From: Calditrichota bacterium
Lineage (GTDB): Bacteria > Electryoneota > AABM5-125-24 > Hatepunaeales > Hatepunaeaceae
Reading direction: 5' to 3'
Length of the DNA stretch: 36,875 bases
Assembly: GCA_016867835.1 (NCBI GenBank)
Contig: VGIQ01000011.1
Location: 1 to 36,875, forward strand
The number at the start of each line of letters is the position of its first letter. Within the stretch, counting starts at the first letter, position 1. The position numbers and the translations under genes were made by a program. Positions 17,942-25,789 of the stretch are shown in pieces. A model generated the notes under the pieces. It saw only the letters and a program-made list of their open reading frames with translations, did no database searches and had not been told where the DNA came from.

Positions 17942-18862
17942 TTGTATGACTATCTAAACGGACTGATCGACAACCTTGCCCTGGATCACCGAAGGGGCGC
18001 GGCGGAGATCGTCCGGGACATCATCGAACTCTTTGCATCCATCGCCGAATTGGGCCAGGAGGATGACGACGGTGCCGACCATCTATTGAAGCGGGGTGTC
18101 AAGCGGCTGGCGCGCGGTCAGCCGACGATGGCTCCGGTGCTCAATTTGCTTAATCGGACGGCAACGGCTTTCGAAGCATCTAATGGAGATTGGGAGGCGT
18201 TTGGACAGAGCATTTCGCACCTTGCCGCCCGACGCAGCCGGCTCACCGAGAAGATGCTTGAACGGCTGGGCGAACTGCCCCCGGCACAAGGCAAACTAAT
18301 CGCCTATTCCAACAGTTCGACTGTGACGCAGATGATCGAGGAGTGCTCGAAACTCGGCTGGCCGCAGATGGTTTATTGTGGCGAAGGCAGGCCCGTAAAC
18401 GAAGGTCTGTTTCTGGCACGCAAGTTGACTGGAGCTGGCATCCCGATCACGCTTTTCACCGATGCGGCATTGATGTCGCGGGTAACGGAAGCCGATGCGG
18501 TCTGGGTGGGAGGTGATTCGATATCGAGTCAAGGGCTTGTCAATAAGGTAGGCAGTCTGGCATTGGCGATGCTCTGCCGGGCGGTCGGCATTCCATTCAT
18601 CTCGCTTGTCAGCAGCGACAAGTTTCTCTCGCCCGGTATGCGCCCCTACCTCAGATGCCTGCCGCAGAATCCCCGCGAGATCGCCGAAGACGAAGCCGAC
18701 ACCCTCAACGTCGTGAATGAATACTACGAGGAAGTGCCGCTTGACCTGGTGTCGGGCATCTTCTGCGATCTCGGCTTCTGTCCACCGGAGAGATTGGTGG
18801 GCGAAATCGAAGCTGAGCCGGTCAGCCCGCTCTTTGCGTCGCTTGCCGGTGCATCGTCTTGA
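17942..18862 (+). CDS. eIF2B alpha/beta/delta-like (IF-2B family) protein
   Basis: 306 residues. The C-terminal half matches the Rossmann-like fold shared by eIF2B subunits, methylthioribose-1-phosphate isomerase (MtnA) and ribose-1,5-bisphosphate isomerase: KLIAYSNSSTV at about 118-127, then DAVWVGGDSISSQGLVNKVG at 185-204 and GIPFISLVSSDKF. The Asp corresponding to the catalytic Asp is kept in GGDSIS (Asp192), but the Cys that MtnA and the ribose-bisphosphate isomerases use in the first motif is absent (YSNSS). A classical isomerase role is therefore doubtful, and similarity to the non-catalytic eIF2B-alpha branch is more apt. The start is TTG at 17942. It is followed by three glycosyltransferases, the first overlapping its stop as TTGA; whether it acts in sugar metabolism or regulation is unknown. 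Confidence 0.75.
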   Translation: MYDYLNGLIDNLALDHRRGAAEIVRDIIELFASIAELGQEDDDGADHLLKRGVKRLARGQPTMAPVLNLLNRTATAFEASNGDWEAFGQSISHLAARRSRLTEKMLERLGELPPAQGKLIAYSNSSTVTQMIEECSKLGWPQMVYCGEGRPVNEGLFLARKLTGAGIPITLFTDAALMSRVTEADAVWVGGDSISSQGLVNKVGSLALAMLCRAVGIPFISLVSSDKFLSPGMRPYLRCLPQNPREIAEDEADTLNVVNEYYEEVPLDLVSGIFCDLGFCPPERLVGEIEAEPVSPLFASLAGASS

Positions 18863-19935
18863 AAGTTCTGTATGTGGCCCCGGAGAATGTTTCCGGCGGC
18901 TTCGGACTCTTCGTCAAGGGGCACAAAGCGCGCGGCAATGAAGCGCGCTTTTTGCTTTTCTACCGCACAAAATACGCCTTCGAGGAGGATATATGCCTCG
19001 ATCTGCATGCCATGCCGACGGCGTGGTGGATTGCGAGGTTGGGACCTTGGTTGAAGGCGAAGCATAGCGTGCCCCGTCTGGAGACCCCGGCGCGACCTCC
19101 GATCTGGCAGCCCGGAGGCTGGCTCGAGCCGTTCTTCCAGAAGTGGCGGGACCAGATAAACAACCCAAAGATCCAGCGGGCTATCGCGCGGCATGGTCTG
19201 AACGACTTCGACATCTATCACTTCGAGCAAGGTGTCGATCCCTATCGCGACGGACGGTGGGCAGGCGAACTGGCTGCTCGCGACAAAGCGATCGTCTGTT
19301 TCTATCACGGCACCGACCTGCGCGATAGGGGGTTGATCGAAGCCGTCCACCGACACTCCCGCCTCAATCTCACCTCTGAGATTGACCTCCTCAGTTATCT
19401 TCCCGGGATGAAATATCTCTACTTGCCTATCGAAGTCGATAGGATGCCCCGGCGCATCAGGTCTGAGGACGGCCGTATCCGCATCGGGCACGCCGCGCGC
19501 AACAACCTGAAGGGCAGCGACATCATCGCCGCTGCAGTGCAACGGTTGGCACGCCGCTACCCGGTCGATTGGGTGATGATGCAAGGCTTGCCTCACACAG
19601 AGGCGCTTCGGATCAAAGCCGACTGCGATATCTACGTCGATCAAATCACCGACCGGGGCGGCTGGGGCTATGGCATGAGTTCGATTGAGTCGCTCGCGAT
19701 GGGCATTCCGACGGTAACCAGGATCAGCGTAGAGACCGCCGCCTTCCTCGGCAGCCATCCCTTCTTCGATGCTAACGAAGCTAATATCGGGTCGGCGCTC
19801 GAGCGTCTCATCAACGAGCCGGAACTGAGGCAGGAGGCGGGTGCGTCCGGTTTGGAGTGGGTTCGCAAGCGGCATAGCCTCGACGCGGTGATGGAGGCGC
19901 TCTACGGCTACTATCGCGAAGCGGGGCTGATCTGA
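18859..19935 (+). CDS. Glycosyltransferase (GT-B fold, GT4-like)
   Basis: 358 residues. It opens with MKVLYVAPENVSGGFGLFVKGH, a typical GT-B first strand and glycine loop, although the N-terminal domain is short and divergent. The C-terminal domain contains IRIGHAARNNLKGSDII, VMMQGLPHTEAL and YGMSSIESLAMGIPTVTRI, the last being the place of the E-x7-E-like nucleotide-sugar site of GT4 enzymes. It probably adds a sugar to a lipid-linked envelope glycan in the cytoplasm. The start is TTG 18859, overlapping the previous stop by 4 bases. Acceptor and donor are unknown. Confidence 0.8.
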   Translation: MKVLYVAPENVSGGFGLFVKGHKARGNEARFLLFYRTKYAFEEDICLDLHAMPTAWWIARLGPWLKAKHSVPRLETPARPPIWQPGGWLEPFFQKWRDQINNPKIQRAIARHGLNDFDIYHFEQGVDPYRDGRWAGELAARDKAIVCFYHGTDLRDRGLIEAVHRHSRLNLTSEIDLLSYLPGMKYLYLPIEVDRMPRRIRSEDGRIRIGHAARNNLKGSDIIAAAVQRLARRYPVDWVMMQGLPHTEALRIKADCDIYVDQITDRGGWGYGMSSIESLAMGIPTVTRISVETAAFLGSHPFFDANEANIGSALERLINEPELRQEAGASGLEWVRKRHSLDAVMEALYGYYREAGLI

Positions 19936-21026
19936 AGATCGTCTATTACCTGCCCAATCTGCATTTTGGGGGAGGCGCCAGGACGGCCCTTGAACTGGGC
20001 CGGCGACTGGTGCAGCGGGGGCATAAGGTAACGCTCGTAATACCGCGAGGCCGGCAACGGATGCCGGTGCCGGAAGGCATCTCGGTCGTCGAGAGCGGCC
20101 CTCAAATTGGGAATCCCTTGATTGCGGCATTAGTCTCTCCACTATTCTTCCTCGCAGCGAGGCTTGAGGCAGATGTCTTTATCGGCTCGATGCCGACTTT
20201 AGCGCTTGTTGCATATATGAAAGGCTGGTTGTCCGGCCGTCCGGCAGTGAACTACGTCCTGGGCGATGACCTAAACTTCTTCGATGACGGAACGCTGCTA
20301 CGGTCGCGGCTACTTCGTCGCCTTTACCGTCAAGTGGCGCTTTTCAGCCTTGGGAAGACGACAATAGTCGTCAATTCGCATTGGACAGCGACACGGGTGG
20401 TAGCCGCGGTAGGAAGACGCCCGATTGCCATTGTCCCCGGAGGGTATGATCTACAATCGTTCTACCTGGTAACGGACCATGCGGACGAGTCCGGCGTCAT
20501 TAACATTCTAACCATCGGTCGCAGGATGCGCAGCAAGGGACTGCCCGACTTACTGACCGCATTAAAAGTCGTTCAGTCTGATGGTGTAGCCTTCCGTTTG
20601 ACCGTCGCGACGAACGAAAACCTTACGATTGACAAACCCGGATTTGCCTGCGAAGTCGTCCGACCAGCCGACGATGCCGAATTGGCGGACCTCTACCGTC
20701 GCGCAGACATTTTCGTCCATCCCTCATGGGCAGAGGGCTTTGGGCTGCCTCCGCTTGAAGCGCTGGCAACAGGAGTTGCGGTCGTGGCGACCGACTCGGG
20801 CGGCATCAGGGAGTTTCTGAGAGATGAGGTGAACGCGCTGATCGTCCCGCCGCGTGAACCGCAAACGATAGCCGATGCGATTATACGGCTGGCACGTGAC
20901 AGGGACCTCCGCGCGAGACTTGCGTCCGGCGGAATTGATACCCGGGATCGGTTCACTTGGGATCATAGCGCCGACGCGTTGGAGGCTGTGCTTGATAAGA
21001 TCGTCCGGGAGCACCATGCTACCTGA
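19932..21026 (+). CDS. Glycosyltransferase family 4 protein with apparent CTG start
   Basis: About 364 residues if translation starts at CTG 19932. The segment KIVYYLPNLHFGGGARTALE directly after this CTG is an unmistakable GT4 N-terminal strand and glycine loop, so the protein must begin here; the next usable codon is GTG 20010, which would delete the first 26 residues of the fold. No ATG, GTG or TTG exists between the upstream in-frame region and that point. The CTG overlaps the previous stop codon (CTGA), mirroring the TTGA and ATGA overlaps of neighbouring genes. The C-terminal domain has LTIGRRMRSKGLPDLL, ADIFVHPSWAEGFGLPPLE (E-x7-E) and GVAVVATDSGGIREFL. A retaining hexosyltransferase for envelope glycans is likely. 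Confidence 0.85.
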   Translation: MKIVYYLPNLHFGGGARTALELGRRLVQRGHKVTLVIPRGRQRMPVPEGISVVESGPQIGNPLIAALVSPLFFLAARLEADVFIGSMPTLALVAYMKGWLSGRPAVNYVLGDDLNFFDDGTLLRSRLLRRLYRQVALFSLGKTTIVVNSHWTATRVVAAVGRRPIAIVPGGYDLQSFYLVTDHADESGVINILTIGRRMRSKGLPDLLTALKVVQSDGVAFRLTVATNENLTIDKPGFACEVVRPADDAELADLYRRADIFVHPSWAEGFGLPPLEALATGVAVVATDSGGIREFLRDEVNALIVPPREPQTIADAIIRLARDRDLRARLASGGIDTRDRFTWDHSADALEAVLDKIVREHHAT

Positions 21027-21939
21027 CGAAGTTTCGATCGTTACGCCGACGTTTAACCAATTGCCGTTTCTGAAACAGTATATTGCTTCACTGGAACGGC
21101 AGTTGCCGGATCCGGCAGCCTTCGAGGTGGTGATTGTGAATGACGGCTCGACCGACGGGACAGGCGACTATCTCGACGCCTATCAGGGGCCGCTGCGATT
21201 AGAAGTCATTCATCTTAAAGAAAATCAGGGCCGTAGTTCGGCGCGCAATAGGGGTATAGAAGCCACGTCCGGCAGGTTGATTCTCTTCCTTGATGGAGAT
21301 GTTGTAACGCCGAATGATCTGGTGCAGGGTCACAGCGAACGTCATACCGGCAAGCAGGAAGCCCTCCTGGGACGTATTATTTATAGGAAGCAGGGGCAAA
21401 CGAGAGCCTGGACACGATTTCTTGAGAGGCGGGGCGCAGTTCGGCTGCCGCCGGGGCGTGAGATTCCCGGCCATCACTTCCTGACGATTCACTCCTCTGT
21501 CCCCCGCGATCTCCTGGTTAAGTGCGGCGGATTCGACGAAAGTTTAGCCATTTATGGCGAGGATATCGATTTGGGATTCCGGCTGCGCAAGGTGGGTGTT
21601 AGATTGAGTTTTGCGCCCGAGTTGGAAGTTTTGCATTTGCATGTCCGGACGCTTGAGGAGTCGCTCAAAGTGGCGGAGAGTTTTGGGCGAACGACGCTAC
21701 CGCAACTTATGATCCGCTATCCAGAAATGAGTGAGTTGATGAAGTTCGAGCGGATAACTGTTGATGGCTGGAGCGGACGGTGGCGGAGGGCGGCGCTCAG
21801 CAGGGGGATTTATCGAACCGCACTTGGCCTAACAAAAGCGTTAGGGACTATCGGCGCACCGCCGGTGCTTTACAGTTATCTCCTATATTATCATTACTAT
21901 CAGGGTTTTCAACAGAGGGATCGAACGCGGTGGCCATAA
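21016..21939 (+). CDS. Glycosyltransferase family 2 protein
   Basis: 307 residues, GT-A fold. Motifs: VSIVTPTFNQLPFL at the start, VNDGSTDGTGDY at 41-52 for nucleotide binding, ENQGRSSARNRGIEAT, and the metal-binding LDGD at 92-95. Later CGGFDESLAIYGEDIDLGFRL is the acceptor-side ED motif region. The C-terminal tail is basic with tyrosine-rich helices and may contact the membrane. The start is ATG 21016 with GGGAG just upstream, overlapping the preceding GT4 gene by 11 bases; the longer upstream frame is not supported. It probably belongs with the two upstream transferases in assembling one glycan. Confidence 0.9.
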   Translation: MLPDEVSIVTPTFNQLPFLKQYIASLERQLPDPAAFEVVIVNDGSTDGTGDYLDAYQGPLRLEVIHLKENQGRSSARNRGIEATSGRLILFLDGDVVTPNDLVQGHSERHTGKQEALLGRIIYRKQGQTRAWTRFLERRGAVRLPPGREIPGHHFLTIHSSVPRDLLVKCGGFDESLAIYGEDIDLGFRLRKVGVRLSFAPELEVLHLHVRTLEESLKVAESFGRTTLPQLMIRYPEMSELMKFERITVDGWSGRWRRAALSRGIYRTALGLTKALGTIGAPPVLYSYLLYYHYYQGFQQRDRTRWP

Positions 21940-22826
21940 TCCTGGATGGGAAGAGTCTATCCGCAACTTTGCGGATTAGACTCAAGAAGGTTTTGGAAGA
22001 GGGACGCGCCGCTGGAAAGCCGCTGCCATTCTTCGTCGCAATGCAAGTAGGGGATGACCTGCCTTCGACGGTCTATATCCGGGCCAAGGAGAAAGCCTGT
22101 GAGGAGATGGGGATCGGCTTCCGTCATCATAAGTTGCCCGCCGAGACCTCCATGGAGGACTTACGCCGCGCGGTGCGGGATGTAAATGAGGACGACTCGG
22201 TACATGGCTTGATCGTTCAAAGCCCGCTGCCGGGTCACCTCGAAGAGATCGAGGTTCAGCGGATGGTGTCGCCACTCAAGGACGTCGATTGCTTTCACCC
22301 CGAAAACGTAGGCCTCCTTTATATTGGCAAGCCACGTTTTCAGCCCTGCACTGCAGCCGGGGTGGTTGAGTTGCTTCTTGCTTATGGCGTCGAACCGGCC
22401 GGGAAACGGGTGGTTATCATCGGCCGGTCGGTTATTGTAGGCCGTCCGCTCGCCGTTATGATGATGTTGAAGGCGCGCGGCGGCGATGCGACCGTCACGG
22501 TCTGTCATTCCCGGACGCCCGACCTGCCGGCGGTCTGCCGGGAAGGTGACATCCTGATCCCCGCAATCGGCAAGGCGGAGTTGATACGGGGCGATTGGGT
22601 CAAGGAAGGTGTGGTAGTGGTCGATGTTGGCATCAACCGGCTGCCCGACTCGAGCCAGAAGCGCGGCTACCGTATCGTTGGCGATGTCGCCTTTACCGAA
22701 GTCGAGCCGCGATCGTCGGCAATTGCTCCGGTGCCCGGCGGTGTCGGGCCGATGACGGTGGCAATCTTGATGAGCAATGTGATGCGCGCAGCAGGCTACG
22801 ATGTCAACCCCGCCTTCGAGCAGTGA
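21930..22826 (+). CDS. folD: Methylenetetrahydrofolate dehydrogenase / methenyltetrahydrofolate cyclohydrolase
   Basis: Bifunctional FolD interconverts 5,10-methylene- and 10-formyl-tetrahydrofolate, supplying the formyl donor for PurN and PurH found earlier in the window. About 298 residues. The catalytic Tyr and Lys are in STVYIRAKEKAC (Tyr49, Lys53); further motifs are VHGLIVQSPLPGH, PCTAAGVVELL, the NADP loop GRSVIVGRPLAVMM and APVPGGVGPMTVAIL. The start is GTG 21930, with AGAGGGA upstream and a 10-base overlap with the GT2 gene; the longer upstream frame is a shadow of that gene. This is the last gene of the run before a 124-base gap. Confidence 0.95.
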   Translation: MAIILDGKSLSATLRIRLKKVLEEGRAAGKPLPFFVAMQVGDDLPSTVYIRAKEKACEEMGIGFRHHKLPAETSMEDLRRAVRDVNEDDSVHGLIVQSPLPGHLEEIEVQRMVSPLKDVDCFHPENVGLLYIGKPRFQPCTAAGVVELLLAYGVEPAGKRVVIIGRSVIVGRPLAVMMMLKARGGDATVTVCHSRTPDLPAVCREGDILIPAIGKAELIRGDWVKEGVVVVDVGINRLPDSSQKRGYRIVGDVAFTEVEPRSSAIAPVPGGVGPMTVAILMSNVMRAAGYDVNPAFEQ

Positions 22827-22844
22827 CATGTTGCAGGCAGGCGA

Positions 22845-22864
22845 ATTTGCGTGATTCCGCAAAT
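22845..22864 (+). other. Stem-loop after folD
   Basis: ATTTGCG at 22845-22851 pairs perfectly with CGCAAAT at 22858-22864 around a six-base loop, 18 bases after the folD stop. It is not followed by a T-run, so it may be a weak terminator or an mRNA 3'-end stabiliser. Confidence 0.3.
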
Positions 22865-22879
22865 AGAGCGATTGTCCTA

Positions 22880-22908
22880 TTGATTGCTCAAGAGGAAATC
22901 GTTAGATT
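22880..22908 (+). promoter_or_regulatory. Possible sigma70-type promoter for the beta-propeller lipoprotein gene
   Basis: TTGATT at 22880-22885 and TAGATT at 22903-22908 are separated by exactly 17 bases and lie 42 bases before the start of the next gene, after the stem-loop that follows folD. Each hexamer matches four of six consensus bases, so this is only a weak call. Confidence 0.3.
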
Positions 22909-22950
22909 GCAATGATAGGCACTCTTCCGGTCGAATAGTCAGGAAGGCAT

Positions 22951-23919
22951 ATGACCGAACGGGTCAGGCTCATTGGGCTGCTGCTGTTGGCAGCAGCCGT
23001 CATCAGCGGTTGCGGCGGAACCAAGCCGGGCGTCAAGGCGACGTCTGAGGATGCCGGCCCGCAGTATCAGATCGGCGTAGTCGTTGCTCAAGACGGCGAT
23101 CCGGTGCAACTCACCAGCGGCGAAGCCGACAATGGCCTGGCGGCTTTTCAGCCCGACGGCGCGGCAGTCGTCTTTACATCCAACCGGGACGGGCGGTGGC
23201 AGGTCTATCAGCACAGCCTCTCCGACGGGTCGGAATCGCGGCTGGTCGAGAGCGAAGCCAATGATGAGGCTCCACGCTGGCTGCCTGATGGCAGCGGACT
23301 GATATTCACCTCGGACCGCAGCGGCGGCGGAGATTATGCCAGGGATATTTATATACTCGACCCTACGACGGGCGAGACGCGGCAGTTGACTACAAGCAGT
23401 GGTGATGAGTGGGGTGCGACACCAATTGCGGGGGACTCCCGTTACCTCTACCTTGCCAGTACCGGCGCAGGAGGGGATGAAGACTTGTATCGGGAGCCGG
23501 TGTCGGTAATGATCTCCGGTCTCGATGGCTCGGGGGGCGAACCTGTAGTGGGGGGGGAAAAGGGCTTGGCATCACCGGTCATCGTCGATGAGACGACTAT
23601 CCTCTGCCGGACCCGGGACGGGCATTTAGCACGGTTCAACCGGTCTGATGAGTCGCTGGTGCCGCTCCTTCCCGGTTCACTTCAGGTCGGGTCCCTGGCT
23701 TACAGCCAGGAAAAGGGTATTGCCGCATTGACCGTCAGCAAGAACGGGGAAGATTACCGACTCTGTCTTTTCAACCCGGCCACCTCGATGCTGCAAGATC
23801 TCGGCGATGCAACGAGCGATGCCCATCATCCGCAATTTTCGGTGGACGGTTCGATGGTCGTTTTCTCACGCCGCATCGAAGGTCATCATCAGTTATTCCT
23901 TCAGAAACTAACCCGGTAG
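22951..23919 (+). CDS. TolB-like beta-propeller lipoprotein
   Basis: 322 residues. The signal sequence ends in the lipobox ISGC with the lipidated Cys at residue 21, so the mature protein is a membrane-anchored lipoprotein. The body consists of repeats of the PD40/WD40-like type seen in TolB: FQPDGAAVVFTSNRDGRWQVY, then RWLPDGSGLIFTSDRSGGGDY, and near the end FSVDGSMVVFSRRIEGHHQLF (each quoted up to its core). Such propellers usually bind proteins or glycans. The start ATG 22951 is preceded by AGGAAGG, the best ribosome site in this part of the window. It has its own gaps on both sides and precedes the poly-gamma-glutamate cluster; a link to that cluster is possible but unproven. Confidence 0.85.
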   Translation: MTERVRLIGLLLLAAAVISGCGGTKPGVKATSEDAGPQYQIGVVVAQDGDPVQLTSGEADNGLAAFQPDGAAVVFTSNRDGRWQVYQHSLSDGSESRLVESEANDEAPRWLPDGSGLIFTSDRSGGGDYARDIYILDPTTGETRQLTTSSGDEWGATPIAGDSRYLYLASTGAGGDEDLYREPVSVMISGLDGSGGEPVVGGEKGLASPVIVDETTILCRTRDGHLARFNRSDESLVPLLPGSLQVGSLAYSQEKGIAALTVSKNGEDYRLCLFNPATSMLQDLGDATSDAHHPQFSVDGSMVVFSRRIEGHHQLFLQKLTR

Positions 23920-24122
23920 TTGACTACCTCTGAGTTAATAGGGGAGTCGGGCATCCCAACGGTCACTTGGGCGATCTAACGGACGAACAACCTGCACTGA
24001 ATGCACGAGCAACTTAGTCGTCGTTTCCAGGTCAAAGCACTGCGGAGAACGAAATCGGATGAGGCGAACCGGCAGGTGACGATTAGGTCCCGCCGGGAGG
24101 CTGTTAGTGCCGGTGACGCGCG

Positions 24123-25343
24123 ATGATCGTCCTCATTCTGGTCCTCTTGGGACTGCTTGCCTACGGCGTGCTGGAGTATCGGGGTCATCAACGCCGTCTT
24201 CGAGCAATCCCCCTGCGCATCCACGTCAACGGGACGCGCGGCAAGTCTTCCGTAACCCGCCTGATTGCTGCCGGACTAAGAGCCGGTGGAATCAAGACAA
24301 TGGCCAAGACGACCGGAACCCTGCCGAGGATCATCGATTTCGAGGGTCGGGAAGTTCCCATTGTCCGCGATCAGCGCGCCAACATTATCGAACAAGTCAA
24401 GATTCTCAAATACTTCGAGCGCCGCAAGCCGGAAGCGATGGTGATCGAATGCATGGCCGTGCTGCCGGAGTATCAATACATCTGCGAGAGGCAGATTATA
24501 CGCTCGCACATCGGCGTCATCACCAACGCACGGCTCGACCATATCAATGAGATGGGGAAGTTCCGGGAGCAAATAGCCCGGTCGCTCGCCAACTCGGTGC
24601 CGGCTGGCAAGCCTGCCGGCGGGCCGTTCGTTCTGAAGGGCAAGCCCCTTCCCCCGATCCTCTTCACATCCGAGAAGACCAATTTCAGGGTTCTCAAAGA
24701 AGTAGCCGACTTTCAGGGCGTCGAGGCGCGACGGGTCGGCGGAGGCGGAATTACCGGAGACGAACTGCAGAGATTTGGGCATATCGAGCATCCGGCCAAT
24801 GTCGGGCTGGCGCTTGCAGTCTGCGAATATGTCGGCATCGACCGGCAGACGGCTTTGGAAGGAATGTACCGGTCCGCGCCGGATGCCGGAGCGCTCAAAA
24901 TCGCCCGTTGTCACGAGCGTGGCAAAGACCTTCTCTTCGTCAACGCAATGGCAGCAAATGATCCCGAATCGACGCTTGAAATCTACCACCAGATCGTCGA
25001 GCGGTTCGCGCCGCTCGGGACGTTTATCATCCTGCTCAACTCTCGAGCCGATCGACAGGATCGCAGCATCCAGTTGATTGAGATGTCCGCTGGTAATATC
25101 ACTTTCGACAAAATGATCCTGACCGGGGAGAGTCTGAGCCGGTTTCTCTCCTTTCTCCCCCGATACAACATCCCCCGCGAGAAGGCGTTGGGGCTGGGAT
25201 GGATTGCGCCGGAGAAGGTCTATGACCAACTCTTCGACATGGTTGAGGGAAGTCACGGGACCGTGCTGGCGATCGGCAACGTGGGGGCGGGGGGGCTCGA
25301 TATCTTCAGGCATTTCTACAAGCATAGGAGGCAGGAGGCTTGA
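24123..25343 (+). CDS. capB: Poly-gamma-glutamate synthase subunit CapB/PgsB
   Basis: ATP-dependent amide ligase of the Mur-ligase type that polymerises glutamate through its gamma-carboxyl. 406 residues, similar to known CapB. An N-terminal membrane segment (IVLILVLLGLLAYGVLEY) is followed by the ATP loop HVNGTRGKSSVTRLI at about 34-48, VIECMAVLPEYQY, ITNARLDHINEMG and LLNSRADRQDRS, all characteristic of CapB rather than of MurC-F. The start is ATG 24123, after an in-frame stop, with no strong ribosome site. A 203-base gap with no recognisable gene precedes it. It overlaps capC by 4 bases (TTGA). In known systems CapB works with CapC and CapA at the inner membrane; no capA is present here. 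Confidence 0.92.
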   Translation: MIVLILVLLGLLAYGVLEYRGHQRRLRAIPLRIHVNGTRGKSSVTRLIAAGLRAGGIKTMAKTTGTLPRIIDFEGREVPIVRDQRANIIEQVKILKYFERRKPEAMVIECMAVLPEYQYICERQIIRSHIGVITNARLDHINEMGKFREQIARSLANSVPAGKPAGGPFVLKGKPLPPILFTSEKTNFRVLKEVADFQGVEARRVGGGGITGDELQRFGHIEHPANVGLALAVCEYVGIDRQTALEGMYRSAPDAGALKIARCHERGKDLLFVNAMAANDPESTLEIYHQIVERFAPLGTFIILLNSRADRQDRSIQLIEMSAGNITFDKMILTGESLSRFLSFLPRYNIPREKALGLGWIAPEKVYDQLFDMVEGSHGTVLAIGNVGAGGLDIFRHFYKHRRQEA

Positions 25344-25789
25344 TTGAGATAGCGGTCGGCATCGGGGTAGCCTTCAGCCTACTGTTTCATGAGGTGTTCG
25401 GCCTCGCAGCCGGGGGCATCGTGGTCCCCGGTTATATCGCAATGAATTTTCATCATCCCTGGCGGCTGGCGGGAACGCTCGTCGTAGCTCTTGCCGTCTG
25501 GGGATGCATACGTATCGTCAGCAATTTCGTCTTCGTCTATGGACGACGCCGGATGGTGCTGGCAGTGTTGCTGGGGTTCATTCTCGGCTATATATCGCGG
25601 CAGATGTTCGACGCCGGCGGCGGCGATATCCGGCTGGAGGCAATCGGCTACATCATTCCCGGTCTTATCGCCAACTGGATGGAACGGCAGGGGGTCTATA
25701 AGACGATCACAACAGTCCTGATGGGCGGTGCTGCAGTGCGGATACTGGTGATCCTGGTGACCGGCGGGGAGGTGATCGGAAATGTATAG
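25340..25789 (+). CDS. capC: Poly-gamma-glutamate biosynthesis membrane protein CapC/PgsC
   Basis: 149 residues, the characteristic CapC length, made of several hydrophobic membrane segments. The opening IEIAVGIGVAFSLLFHEVFG with GLAAGGIVVPGYIAM and the segment GDIRLEAIGYIIPGLIANWMERQG are typical of the family, which forms the membrane part of the polymerising complex with CapB. The start is TTG 25340, overlapping the capB stop. It overlaps the next gene by 8 bases, so capB, capC and the downstream gene are tightly coupled. Confidence 0.92.
   Translation: MIEIAVGIGVAFSLLFHEVFGLAAGGIVVPGYIAMNFHHPWRLAGTLVVALAVWGCIRIVSNFVFVYGRRRMVLAVLLGFILGYISRQMFDAGGGDIRLEAIGYIIPGLIANWMERQGVYKTITTVLMGGAAVRILVILVTGGEVIGNV

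Noticed and set aside
17942-18862. Methylthioribose-1-phosphate isomerase (mtnA)
   Set aside because: The active-site Cys motif is missing (YSNSS) and the N-terminal half does not resemble MtnA; no methionine-salvage genes are nearby.
18724-20142. Long open frame on the - strand (472 codons) opposite the eIF2B-like gene and a glycosyltransferase
   Set aside because: The opposite strand carries two recognisable genes with conserved motifs; the antisense product has no recognisable domain and is rich in Arg, Pro and Ala as expected of a shadow frame.
24276-25325. 349-codon frame on the - strand opposite capB
   Set aside because: Shadow of capB, whose ATP loop and family motifs are clear.
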